A stretch of 6,792 nt of DNA, taken from NCBI GenBank assembly GCA_031279615.1, contig JAITIE010000005.1, positions 1 through 6,792 of the forward strand. The letters are read 5' to 3'. Under the pieces are notes generated by a model. It had not been told where the DNA came from. It worked only from the letters and a program-made list of their open reading frames with translations, and did no database searches. Positions 1 to 6,792 of the stretch are shown one piece after another; the stretch's first letter is position 1; each line of letters opens with the position of its first letter. Source of the DNA: Candidatus Margulisiibacteriota bacterium. GTDB lineage: Bacteria; Margulisbacteria; Termititenacia; Termititenacales; Termititenacaceae. Both the position numbers and the translations under genes were made by a program.

Positions 1-716
1 ACTGCGTTAAAAACCGCCGCGCCGGTTTCGACTACCTCAAATTTGGCCTTGAGGCCGGAGAGAAATCTTTTTTGCGCGGCCTCAACGCTCATGCCCAGAT
101 TGGATTTTCGCGCGCCGACCATGCCGATGTCCGTGATATAACCAGCACCGTTTTCCAGTATTTGCTCATCCGCAGTCTGCACATGCGTGTGTGTGCCGAG
201 CACAGCTGACACTCGCCCGTCGAGATAAAAACCCAGCGCTTTTTTTTCCGACGTGGCTTCGGCGTGCATGTCCACGATCACCGCGTCGGCTTTTACCCGG
301 CGCAACAAATTATCCAGCGCCTGAAACGGACAGTCCAGCGGTGTTTCAATAAATGTGCGCCCCAGAACATTGGTCACCAAGACCTGCATGCCCTCGATAT
401 CCAGCAGGACATGCCCCGCGCCATACTCACAGCGCGGATAATTGAGCGGACGCGCCAGCAGGGGCATTTCGCCAATGTCTTTGAAAATTTCTTTTTTATC
501 AAAAATATGATTGCCGCCGGTCAGCGCCTGAATGCCCAATTTTTCGGTCAGCTCTTTATAAACCGGCAGAGTCAGGCCAAAACCGCCCGCCGAGTTTTCA
601 GCATTGGCGATGACGAGATTAGGCGCGTATTTTGCCCGCAATTCCGGCAGGACATTGGCCGCGGCTTTGCGCCCCGCGGAGCCGATAATGTCGCCGAGAA
701 AAAAGACTTTGAGCAT
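1..716 (-). CDS. ymdB: YmdB-family metallophosphoesterase (TIGR00282), 3' end cut by window edge
   Basis: My translation of the minus strand from the ATG at 716 gives 238 residues with no stop, so the gene runs off the left edge. Family members are about 260-265 residues, so roughly 25 C-terminal residues are missing. The start reads MLKVFFLGDIIGSAGR, the family N-terminus. Visible metal-site residues are D9 (GDI), E40-N41 (AENSAGG), N69-H70 (GGNH), H151 (DMHAE) and H176/H178 (GTHTHVQ), the dinuclear calcineurin-like set without an obvious defect. Bacillus YmdB is a cytosolic phosphodiesterase active on 2',3'-cyclic nucleotides and affects biofilm formation; that activity is inferred here by homology. 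The start lies 3 nt after the rny stop, as in the Bacillus rny-ymdB pair, so it is probably translated from the same mRNA. The only purine-rich site upstream, an AGGA inside the end of rny, is poorly spaced, which favours coupling. Confidence 0.95.
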   Translation of the reverse strand, partial: MLKVFFLGDIIGSAGRKAAANVLPELRAKYAPNLVIANAENSAGGFGLTLPVYKELTEKLGIQALTGGNHIFDKKEIFKDIGEMPLLARPLNYPRCEYGAGHVLLDIEGMQVLVTNVLGRTFIETPLDCPFQALDNLLRRVKADAVIVDMHAEATSEKKALGFYLDGRVSAVLGTHTHVQTADEQILENGAGYITDIGMVGARKSNLGMSVEAAQKRFLSGLKAKFEVVETGAAVFNA

Positions 717-719
717 GGT

Positions 720-2255
720 CTATTTTGCAATATCCTGGACGCGGGTCTCGCGGATGACCGAAACTTTGATCTGTCCCGGATACTCCAGCTCGGCCTCGAT
801 CTTGCGGGCAATGTCGCGCGCGGTTTTAAGCGCGGCAGCATCATCGACCACATCGGGCTTGACCATAACGCGGATCTCGCGGCCAGCCTGTATGGCAAAA
901 CTTTTTTCCACGCCGTTAAAAGCGTTGGCGATTTGCTCCAGTTTTTCCATGCGCTTAATGTAGGACTCGACCGCCTCGCGGCGCGCGCCCGGTCTGGCCG
1001 CGGAGATAGCGTCGGACACCATGACAATAATCGCCTCAACGGTATTGGGCTGTATCTCCTCATGATGCGCCAGCACCGCGTGGATCACCTCGTCAGACTC
1101 GCCGAGCTTTTTCAAAACCGCGCCGCCGAGCTTGGCATGCGTGCCTTCATTCTCAAAATCAATGGCCTTGCCGATATCGTGCAACAGGCCGGCGCGCAGG
1201 GCCAGCCGGTGATTGACGCCCAGCTCTTGCGCGATGAGGCCGGCGATCCGCGCGACCTCAATCGAATGCTGCAAGCAATTTTGGCCGTAGCTCGTGCGGT
1301 AAGCCAAGCGGCCAATCAAGTCGTAGGCCTTGGGCGAAAGATTCTGCACGTCAAGCTCCAGCGCGGTTTTTTCGCCGATCTCCTGCACTTTTTTGCCCAA
1401 ATCCTTGCGCATTTTTTCGACAGTCTCCTCGATGCGCGCCGGATGAATACGGCCGTCGGACACCAGTCTCTCCAGAGTCAGCCGCGCAATCTCACGGCGA
1501 ATCGGATCAAAACCGGAAAGCACCACCACTTCCGGCGTGTCATCGACCACCACGTCAATGCCGGTCAGTTGTTCAAACGTGCGGATATTGCGCCCCTCGC
1601 GGCCAATGATGCGGCCTTTCATATCATCGCTGGGCAGCTCGACTATCGAAGTGGTGTTCTCCACAATATTGTCAATGGCACAACGCTTGATGGCCAGCGC
1701 GACAATGTCCCGCGCTTTTTTCTCGCTCGTGCGTTTGGTCTCCTCTTCATAATCGCTGATCATTTTCGCGGACTGGCTTTTTAATTCCTGTTCGAGGCTG
1801 TCCATCAATTGTTTTTTGGCCTCTTCCTTGGACAGCGAGGCGATTTTCTCCAGCCGATCCGCATTTTCACGGTAGAGGGCTTCCAGCTTTTGCTGTTTAG
1901 TTTCCAGACTGGTCTTAAGCTCGGCAACCTCTTTGTCTTTATTCAGCAGTGTCAATTCTTTCTCGTCGATGCGGACTTCTTTTTGTGTCAAACGCTGTTC
2001 GATCTGATTTAATTCGTGCCGGCGTTCCCTGATTTCGCGCTCAAAATCGTTGCGCAATTTGAGCAGCTCGTCTTTATTTTTGATCTCCGCGCTTTTGACA
2101 ATATTTTCCGCCTGCAATTTCGCCTCGGTCAGCATTTTTTTGACCTCGAGATCGGCGTTTTTTAATTCCGAATCCGAAAGATATTTGGTGTACAACAAAA
2201 CTATCACACCGCCTAAAACCAATCCGCCTAAACTCAATAATACATACGCTATCAT
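720..2255 (-). CDS. rny: Ribonuclease Y
   Basis: This 511-residue protein (family about 520) is the membrane-anchored endoribonuclease that starts decay of many mRNAs. Domains in order: one N-terminal transmembrane segment (about residues 3-22), a long charged coiled coil (about 28-185), a KH RNA-binding domain with GRIIGREGRN at 214-223 (GxxG loop 218-221), and an HD domain with H330, the H359-D360 pair in LLHDIGKAID and D415 in VSDA. The C-terminal part carries the near-invariant SAARPGAR (418-425), KSFAIQAGRE (451-460) and YPGQIKVSVIRETR (492-505). The start is fixed by a GGAGG 8 nt upstream and by the membrane segment beginning directly after Met. It lies downstream of recA after a 97-nt gap containing a palindrome, and ymdB follows after 3 nt. 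All catalytic residues are present and I see no frameshift. Confidence 0.98.
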   Translation of the reverse strand: MIAYVLLSLGGLVLGGVIVLLYTKYLSDSELKNADLEVKKMLTEAKLQAENIVKSAEIKNKDELLKLRNDFEREIRERRHELNQIEQRLTQKEVRIDEKELTLLNKDKEVAELKTSLETKQQKLEALYRENADRLEKIASLSKEEAKKQLMDSLEQELKSQSAKMISDYEEETKRTSEKKARDIVALAIKRCAIDNIVENTTSIVELPSDDMKGRIIGREGRNIRTFEQLTGIDVVVDDTPEVVVLSGFDPIRREIARLTLERLVSDGRIHPARIEETVEKMRKDLGKKVQEIGEKTALELDVQNLSPKAYDLIGRLAYRTSYGQNCLQHSIEVARIAGLIAQELGVNHRLALRAGLLHDIGKAIDFENEGTHAKLGGAVLKKLGESDEVIHAVLAHHEEIQPNTVEAIIVMVSDAISAARPGARREAVESYIKRMEKLEQIANAFNGVEKSFAIQAGREIRVMVKPDVVDDAAALKTARDIARKIEAELEYPGQIKVSVIRETRVQDIAK

Positions 2256-2263
2256 GCCCTCTA

Positions 2264-2268
2264 CCTCC
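2264..2268 (-). promoter_or_regulatory. Shine-Dalgarno site of rny
   Basis: CCTCC on the plus strand reads GGAGG on the minus strand, 8 nt before the rny ATG at 2255. The strong site shows that rny does not depend on translational coupling to recA and supports the chosen start. Confidence 0.85.
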
Positions 2269-2280
2269 TGATTTTTATTC

Positions 2281-2344
2281 GCGGAAAATATTTAACTGCG
2301 TTCCGCGTATACATAACGCTTCGCTTCGGTAAAATATTTTCCGC
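2281..2344. repeat. 64-nt imperfect palindrome with 13-bp perfect inverted ends between recA and rny
   Basis: The ends GCGGAAAATATTT (2281-2293) and its exact reverse complement (2332-2344) form a 13-bp perfect inverted repeat; after one mismatch two further bases also match. The 38-nt centre contains a small hairpin, GCGT (2305-2308) against ACGC (2316-2319) with a 7-nt loop. In the direction of transcription the element starts 8 nt after the recA stop and ends 12 nt before the rny GGAGG. It is not followed by a T-run on either strand, so it is not a classic intrinsic terminator. A weak promoter-like pair (TTTACC, 16 nt, TATACG on the minus strand at 2306-2333) lies inside it. It could be a dispersed palindromic repeat, or an mRNA stem for processing between recA and rny. 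No second copy is seen in this window. Confidence 0.75.
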
Positions 2345-2352
2345 AATCGAAA

Positions 2353-3459
<1,107 letters not shown>

Positions 3460-3463
3460 AAAT

Positions 3464-3468
3464 CCTCC
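3464..3468 (-). promoter_or_regulatory. Shine-Dalgarno site of recA
   Basis: GGAGG on the minus strand lies 4 nt before the recA ATG at 3459, preceded by an A/T-rich stretch. It confirms that the Lys/Glu-rich N-terminal extension is translated. Confidence 0.85.
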
Positions 3469-3499
3469 AAATTATTTTTTTGTCTTTAGCAGAACAAAA

Positions 3500-4027
3500 T
3501 CAATTTTCTTTATCTTTCAAATACAGCCAAAGCATGCCCAGCGCGGCTTGCGCGGCTTTTTTTTGAATCTCCGCGCGTCCGCCGTCAAAAGCAAATTCCT
3601 TAACTATCTCGCGCTCCTTGTCGACCAGCCCGATAAAAACCGCGCCGACCGGCCGGCCGCCATGCGCTTCGGGACCGGCTGCCCCCGTGATGCCCAGTCC
3701 CAATTGCGCAAAAAGCCGCTTGGCTATTCCCCGCGCCAGCCCCAGCGCCGTTTGCTCTGACACCAGACCATATTCAGCGATGGTCTTGGGGTCAATGCCG
3801 GTCTGGATCACTTTAGCGCGCGGCGTGTAGCACACCGCGCCCCCGACAAAATATTCCGAGCTGCCCGCCTGCGAAGTCAGCATCCGGCTGACCAGCCCGC
3901 CCGTGCAGGACTCCGCCACAGCCAGCAAAATTTTCCGCTGCCGCAGAGTTTCACAGACGCGCTGTTCAAGATTGGCGTCAAACTCCAGGCCGGCGCGGTC
4001 CATAAACTGCTGGAACTGCTCGACCAT
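3500..4027 (-). CDS. pncC: Nicotinamide-nucleotide amidase, stand-alone CinA C-terminal domain
   Basis: This 175-residue protein matches the CinA C-terminal domain, which deamidates nicotinamide mononucleotide to nicotinate mononucleotide plus ammonia in pyridine nucleotide salvage. The signature AESCTGGL (38-45) contains S40, aligning with the catalytic serine of the family; the conserved Tyr-Lys region is Y67 to K72 (CYTPRAK), followed by GLVSEQTA (87-94) and GITGAAGP (112-119). The gene sits exactly where Firmicutes carry full-length cinA of about 415 residues, but the N-terminal molybdopterin-binding-like domain is absent. The first 30 residues are instead a short predicted helix, and the stop of pgsA lies only 3 nt upstream, so no room exists for the missing domain. 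Only a weak ribosome site (AGG near the ATG) is seen, suggesting coupling to pgsA. recA begins 40 nt downstream. The amidase activity is inferred from homology. Confidence 0.93.
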   Translation of the reverse strand: MVEQFQQFMDRAGLEFDANLEQRVCETLRQRKILLAVAESCTGGLVSRMLTSQAGSSEYFVGGAVCYTPRAKVIQTGIDPKTIAEYGLVSEQTALGLARGIAKRLFAQLGLGITGAAGPEAHGGRPVGAVFIGLVDKEREIVKEFAFDGGRAEIQKKAAQAALGMLWLYLKDKEN

Positions 4028-4030
4028 AAC

Positions 4031-4537
4031 CTATCTCAAATAACTCCGGTTATTCCGAAAATACGCGTAACCGGAAACAACCGCCAAAACAAAGGACACA
4101 TAATAAATTTCCTGCGCCAGCGGCCAATCCGCCAGCAGTAAAAACAAAGCGATTAACTGCGCCGCGGTTTTCCACTTGGCCAATTTGCTGGCCGCGACCA
4201 CCGCGCCGCCTTTTTCCAGCGCCGCGCAACGCAAACCCATAACGGCAAACTCGCGGACAATCAGCGCCAGCACGGAAAAAACTTCCACGCGCAGCTGCAC
4301 AGCCAGCGTTACCAGCACGGACAAAACCAAAATTTTGTCGGCCAGCGGATCGAGAAATTTGCCCAGCTCCGTGCCCTGGTTGTACTTGCGCGCGATGAAG
4401 CCGTCCAGCCAATCGGTCAGCGCCAAAAGCGCAAAAACCGACGCCGGCGCCCAGGCCGGCACGCGCGCATACATCAGCAATATTACGACAGGAACAAACA
4501 GGACGCGCAGCAGAGTAAGCGTCAGCGCGTAATTCAA
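4031..4537 (-). CDS. pgsA: CDP-diacylglycerol--glycerol-3-phosphate 3-phosphatidyltransferase
   Basis: This 168-residue integral membrane enzyme makes phosphatidylglycerol phosphate from CDP-diacylglycerol and glycerol 3-phosphate, the committed step to phosphatidylglycerol and cardiolipin. The CDP-alcohol phosphotransferase motif is complete: D42, D45-G46, A49-R50, G59, D63 and D67 with canonical spacing. About six hydrophobic segments are visible (near 6-24, 30-41, 69-83, 86-101, 123-137, 142-160), and the [11 protein letters not shown] stretch (117-127) is typical of PgsA. The start is a TTG at 4535-4537 whose last bases overlap the TGA stop of rimO; the N-terminus [11 protein letters not shown] aligns with the usual N-x-LTLLR beginning, and the next in-frame ATG would remove the first membrane segment. 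No clear Shine-Dalgarno precedes it, so translation is probably coupled to rimO termination. It is on the short side (family about 180-200). Other CDP-alcohol transferases are possible, but the recA-cluster context favours PgsA. Confidence 0.94.
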   Translation of the reverse strand: MNYALTLTLLRVLFVPVVILLMYARVPAWAPASVFALLALTDWLDGFIARKYNQGTELGKFLDPLADKILVLSVLVTLAVQLRVEVFSVLALIVREFAVMGLRCAALEKGGAVVAASKLAKWKTAAQLIALFLLLADWPLAQEIYYVSFVLAVVSGYAYFRNNRSYLR

Positions 4538-5823
4538 GTCAACAGCTTCGCTTTCAGGATATAGCCTTCCGCGCCGACAATCTCCGCGTCGGCAAACTGC
4601 CCGGGTGTGCAGCGCGGCGCAACGCTCACGCCGCCGTCAATATCCGGCGCTTCGCACTGTGTGCGGCCAAAAAGAGGCATATCCATTAAAATTTTCACTT
4701 GTTTACCCAGCATCTTTTTATTCTTCCTGTCTATTACTCTGCTTTGCGCTTCCGTTAATTCGGCCACACGGTTTGCTTTTACCGTCCGCGGCAACTGTCC
4801 TGTCAGAGCCGCCGCTTTCGTGCCTTTTTCACGGCTATAGGCAAAAATGCCTATTTTACTAAATTCATACTCCTCGACAAAATCTTTTAATCCGGCAAAA
4901 TCGGCCTCGGTTTCCCCCGGATACCCGACAATAAAATTAGTGCGAATGGCGATATCGGGAATGAATTTTCGGATCAATTTGAGCTTGCGCTTGATCAATT
5001 TTTCCGAACTGTCCCGTCCCATCCGCGCCAAAATTTTGTCCGCGATATGCTGGAGAGGCATATCGAGATAATGGCAGACCTTGCTGTTTTCCGCCATTGC
5101 CTGCAATATTTCCGGCGTAACCTGCTCTGGGTAGGCGTACATGACGCGTATCCAATCCAGCCCCGCGATTTTCTCCAGAGACTGCAACAAATCCGCCAGA
5201 CGATATTCGCCGTAAAGATCTATACCATAAGAGGTAGTATCCTGCGCCACCAGAGAAATCTCGCGCACCCCTTTGGCGGCTAAACATTCAGCTTCGTCGA
5301 TAATATCATTTTTTTGCTTCGAGCGGTAGCCCCCTCGCAAGCGCGGTATCGTGCAAAAAGCGCAGGCCTTGTCGCAGCCGTCGGCAATCTTGAGATAGGC
5401 GCTGTGTGACAGCGTTGCCGGAAAACGATACTCTTGCCTGGTCAAAATTTTCGGCAGGGACGCCAAAAACTGGCCGTCTTTTTCGACAGCCGCGGCGATG
5501 TTTTGCGCCGAGCCAACGCCGATTATGGCGTCCAGCTCCGGATATTTTTGAAGCAGTTTGGTTTTTTCGCGCTGCACCAGACAGCCAGCCGCGATAATTT
5601 TGCCAAAATAGCCCTGTTTTTTGAGCGCGATGAGTTTCTCAATCTCCGCGCAGGCTTCCCGCACGGCGGAATCAATGAACGCACAGGTGTTAATCAGCGC
5701 GATGTCCGCCGGTGGCTCGCCGGTAACGATACGATAACCGCGCGCCTGCAAAACGCCCAGCATCTCCTCGGTGTCGGTGAGGTTTTTGGGACAGCCAAGA
5801 CTGACGGGAAATATGGACGGCAT
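4534..5823 (-). CDS. rimO: Ribosomal protein uS12 methylthiotransferase RimO
   Basis: This 429-residue radical-SAM enzyme adds a methylthio group to a conserved aspartate of ribosomal protein S12. The N-terminal domain carries the auxiliary cluster cysteines C11 (SLGCPKN), C47 (NTCAF) and C81 (AAGC). The radical-SAM cluster motif CDKACAFC supplies C150, C154 and C157. A C-terminal TRAM domain occupies about residues 365-429 and includes the RimO-like EAPDIDG (391-397). The SLGCPKN signature separates it from the tRNA-modifying MiaB, which has Gln-Met at the Pro-Lys position. Length matches the family (about 430-440). The ATG lies directly before the N-terminal strand and has no Shine-Dalgarno; a perfect extended -10 box ends 8 nt upstream, so the mRNA is probably leaderless. 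It is the first gene of the minus-strand cluster and its stop overlaps the pgsA start by 4 nt. Confidence 0.97.
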   Translation of the reverse strand: MPSIFPVSLGCPKNLTDTEEMLGVLQARGYRIVTGEPPADIALINTCAFIDSAVREACAEIEKLIALKKQGYFGKIIAAGCLVQREKTKLLQKYPELDAIIGVGSAQNIAAAVEKDGQFLASLPKILTRQEYRFPATLSHSAYLKIADGCDKACAFCTIPRLRGGYRSKQKNDIIDEAECLAAKGVREISLVAQDTTSYGIDLYGEYRLADLLQSLEKIAGLDWIRVMYAYPEQVTPEILQAMAENSKVCHYLDMPLQHIADKILARMGRDSSEKLIKRKLKLIRKFIPDIAIRTNFIVGYPGETEADFAGLKDFVEEYEFSKIGIFAYSREKGTKAAALTGQLPRTVKANRVAELTEAQSRVIDRKNKKMLGKQVKILMDMPLFGRTQCEAPDIDGGVSVAPRCTPGQFADAEIVGAEGYILKAKLLT

Positions 5824-5831
5824 GGCTTGAG

Positions 5832-5840
5832 ATTATAACA
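5832..5840 (-). promoter_or_regulatory. Extended -10 promoter of the rimO cluster
   Basis: On the minus strand the bases read TGTTATAAT: a consensus TATAAT with the TGn extension. Its 3' edge is 8 nt from the rimO ATG, so transcription would start within about 1-3 nt of the start codon. I see no good -35 at 16-18 nt spacing, which an extended -10 can tolerate. The upstream DNA is strongly A/T-rich. Confidence 0.7.
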
Positions 5841-5874
5841 GAGTAATTCCAAAATTTTATTTATCTTTTTCAAG

Positions 5875-5904
5875 TTTACATATTTTGACTTTATCTGCTA
5901 GTAT
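5875..5904 (+). promoter_or_regulatory. Promoter of the divergent 134-residue gene
   Basis: TTTACA (5875-5880, 5 of 6 matches to the -35 consensus) is followed after 18 nt by TAGTAT (5899-5904), itself preceded by TG in the extended position (5896-5897). The -10 box ends 8 nt before the ATG at 5913, the same distance as on the rimO side. A start near 5911 would give a leaderless or nearly leaderless message. Confidence 0.6.
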
Positions 5905-5912
5905 CAAGGCCT

Positions 5913-6317
5913 ATGGTTATGCGGTTACATACATACCTAACAGGAACGAATCCCATCTCTGGCGGACGGGTAATTTATCACGCTCAAAACGTCCAGCACA
6001 CGCCGGAACCTTCAACTATAGAACAGAAAATTGAAGAATTTCAAAAAAACTGCGCGGAAAAGTATCTACCGGCCATCGCCCGAATAAAAAAAGATTTCGG
6101 CTGGTATTTGCCGGAAAACGAGCGGAATGAAAACGACTACCAAATTGCTTATCAGGCAGACTGGTATGAGTACGCTCTGGCACAGCCGCTTAAGGATACG
6201 CTGTTTCTCAGCCTGCGCAACGAGGAACAAAAAATACAAGCTTTAATTACGTGGGAAAGAAAAATACAGGATTTTATTCAAAGCCATTATAAAACATCCG
6301 CGGATGCTGGGTTTTAA
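5913..6317 (+). CDS. Hypothetical protein, 134 residues, unrecognised
   Basis: I do not recognise this protein. It is soluble-looking, with no signal peptide or membrane segment, one cysteine (C47) and three tryptophans (W64, W84, W114). Residues about 36-62 and 76-125 are rich in Glu, Lys, Gln and aromatic residues and look helical; the first 35 residues are Gly/Thr/Pro-rich and probably less ordered. Two starts are possible: ATG at 5913, adjacent to the predicted transcription start, or ATG at 5919, which has AAGG (5906-5909) 9 nt upstream but would need a transcript starting further upstream. It is transcribed divergently from rimO. Its stop codon overlaps the stop of the convergent toxin gene by 4 nt. 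It looks more A/T-rich than the housekeeping block. That it is a real gene rests on its dedicated promoter, the absence of a plausible gene on the other strand, and natural-looking composition. Confidence 0.7.
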   Translation: MVMRLHTYLTGTNPISGGRVIYHAQNVQHTPEPSTIEQKIEEFQKNCAEKYLPAIARIKKDFGWYLPENERNENDYQIAYQADWYEYALAQPLKDTLFLSLRNEEQKIQALITWERKIQDFIQSHYKTSADAGF

Positions 6318-6574
6318 CTTGCATACACATCTTTTCTATTGCCGATTTTCACAATCTTAATTGTAACGCCCTCAATGCGATAAATAATCCACCAATCGCC
6401 GACCCGCAAGCGTCTGTGCCCCAATAAAGAATAACGCAACGGCTTGCCTAAACCTACTGGATCGGCGGCCAAACGTTCTTCTATGGCTCTTTTTATTTGC
6501 AGTTTTTGTTTTTTCGGCAAAGCGGGAATATCCTCACGCACCACACTGTCGGCATACTGTATTGTGTAGGGCAT
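6314..6574 (-). CDS. RelE/ParE-superfamily toxin of a type II toxin-antitoxin pair
   Basis: This 86-residue protein has the RelE/ParE fold pattern: an N-terminal strand (PYTIQYADSV), two helices with an LPKKQKLQIKRAIEERL stretch (19-35), then strands carrying GHRRLRVGDWWIIYRI (52-67) and the C-terminal KIGNRKDVY (76-84). R57, R80 and Y84 fall where RelE-type mRNA interferases have functional basic and aromatic residues, so ribosome-dependent mRNA cleavage is plausible; a ParE-like gyrase poison is less likely but not excluded. The antitoxin gene ends 2 nt upstream on the same strand, the usual antitoxin-first order. The ATG at 6574 has a GGCGG 5 nt upstream, lying inside the antitoxin coding end. 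The reading frame is intact and of normal length. Its stop codon overlaps that of the plus-strand hypothetical gene. Confidence 0.9.
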   Translation of the reverse strand: MPYTIQYADSVVREDIPALPKKQKLQIKRAIEERLAADPVGLGKPLRYSLLGHRRLRVGDWWIIYRIEGVTIKIVKIGNRKDVYAS

Positions 6575-6576
6575 AA

Positions 6577-6792
6577 TTACCGCCAGGCGTCTTTATGCGT
6601 ATGCCATTTTTTATTTTTACGCTCCATGTCCGCGGCAAGCTTGGAATAGTAAATATCCTCATCGCGCTCCAGCGCGGATTGAATTAAGCGCAAAGCAATT
6701 TTAGATAAAGAAACCCGCTCTCTCCGCGCTTTGTTATCTAAGATAGCGGCAAATTCCGGCGGAACCGTAATATTTATCCTGGGATTAGCTGT
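6577..6792 (-). CDS. Ribbon-helix-helix-type antitoxin, 5' end cut by window edge
   Basis: Translating the minus strand inward from the right edge gives 71 residues ending in TAA at 6577-6579; the start lies outside the window. The visible N-terminal part, NPRINITVPPEFAAILDNKA, followed by VSLSKIALRLIQSAL, is a strand then helix-turn-helix as in Arc/CopG/RHH repressors, where the strand inserts into the operator. The C-terminal part, with KWHTHKDAW just before the end, resembles the tails of antitoxins that wrap their RelE partner. The toxin starts 2 nt downstream, so the two are co-translated. By family analogy the protein neutralises the toxin and represses its own operon; the operator would lie outside the window. 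The exact antitoxin subfamily is uncertain. Confidence 0.83.
   Translation of the reverse strand, partial: TANPRINITVPPEFAAILDNKARRERVSLSKIALRLIQSALERDEDIYYSKLAADMERKNKKWHTHKDAWR

Noticed and set aside
264..1784. A 506-codon open frame on the plus strand opposite ymdB and rny
   Set aside because: Its translation has no recognisable domain and is a His/Arg/Phe-rich mirror of two well-supported genes; codon bias of the real frame removes stops from the antisense frame. Other long plus-strand frames over recA, pgsA and rimO are rejected for the same reason.
2281..2344. Intrinsic terminator after recA
   Set aside because: The palindrome has an A/T-rich stem and a large centre, and is followed by GAATAAAAATC rather than a T-run in the direction of transcription.
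3460..3499. LexA/SOS box or separate promoter for recA
   Set aside because: No CTGT-N8-ACAG or GAAC-N4-GTTC pair is visible, and the best promoter-like pair has only about 3 of 6 matches in each box and would start within the ribosome site. An operator upstream of rimO cannot be excluded.
4534..5823. MiaB (tRNA methylthiotransferase) instead of RimO
   Set aside because: The N-terminal SLGCPKN and C-terminal EAPDIDG signatures are those of RimO.
5885..5904. TTGACT (5885-5890) as -35 box of the plus-strand promoter
   Set aside because: It lies only 8 nt from TAGTAT, too close, and nothing resembling a -10 occurs 17 nt downstream; TTTACA at 5875 has proper 18-nt spacing.

Overview
The window holds a compact bacterial housekeeping block, almost entirely on the minus strand, plus a small accessory patch at the right end. 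Read in the direction of transcription the block is rimO - pgsA - pncC (CinA C-terminal domain) - recA - rny - ymdB, with the last gene cut by the left window edge. The pgsA-cinA-recA-rny-ymdB order is the well-known arrangement of Bacillus and other Gram-positive and deep-branching bacteria that use RNase Y. The host is therefore a bacterium with RNase Y-based mRNA decay and anionic phospholipids. The roughly balanced GC content, the odd RecA substitutions and the single-domain CinA at the usual cinA locus would fit an uncultivated lineage rather than a classic Bacillus or Clostridium, but I cannot name the phylum from sequence alone.

Region by region (minus strand unless stated): 1-716 YmdB metallophosphoesterase, lacking its C-terminal end; 720-2255 RNase Y; 2256-2352 a 97-nt gap containing a 64-nt palindromic element with 13-bp perfect inverted ends; 2353-3459 RecA; 3500-4027 a stand-alone NMN amidase domain (PncC/CinA-C); 4031-4537 PgsA, starting with TTG inside the rimO stop codon; 4534-5823 RimO; 5824-5912 a divergent intergenic region with a promoter for each direction; 5913-6317 (+ strand) an unrecognised 134-residue protein; 6314-6574 a RelE/ParE-type toxin; 6577-6792 a ribbon-helix-helix-type antitoxin cut by the right edge. 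There is no gene-free stretch over 300 bases.

Genes from rimO to pncC are packed with 3-nt gaps or a 4-nt overlap, and rny and ymdB are 3 nt apart, which suggests co-transcription and translational coupling. recA and rny each have their own strong GGAGG ribosome site after a 40-nt or 97-nt spacer. Together the cluster covers ribosomal protein S12 modification, phosphatidylglycerol synthesis, pyridine nucleotide salvage, recombination and mRNA turnover. The most notable unlabelled signals are the paired divergent promoters, whose -10 boxes both end exactly 8 nt before an ATG (predicting leaderless mRNAs), the palindrome between recA and rny, and the tail-to-tail overlap of the orphan gene with the toxin gene, in which one TTAA serves as stop for both.
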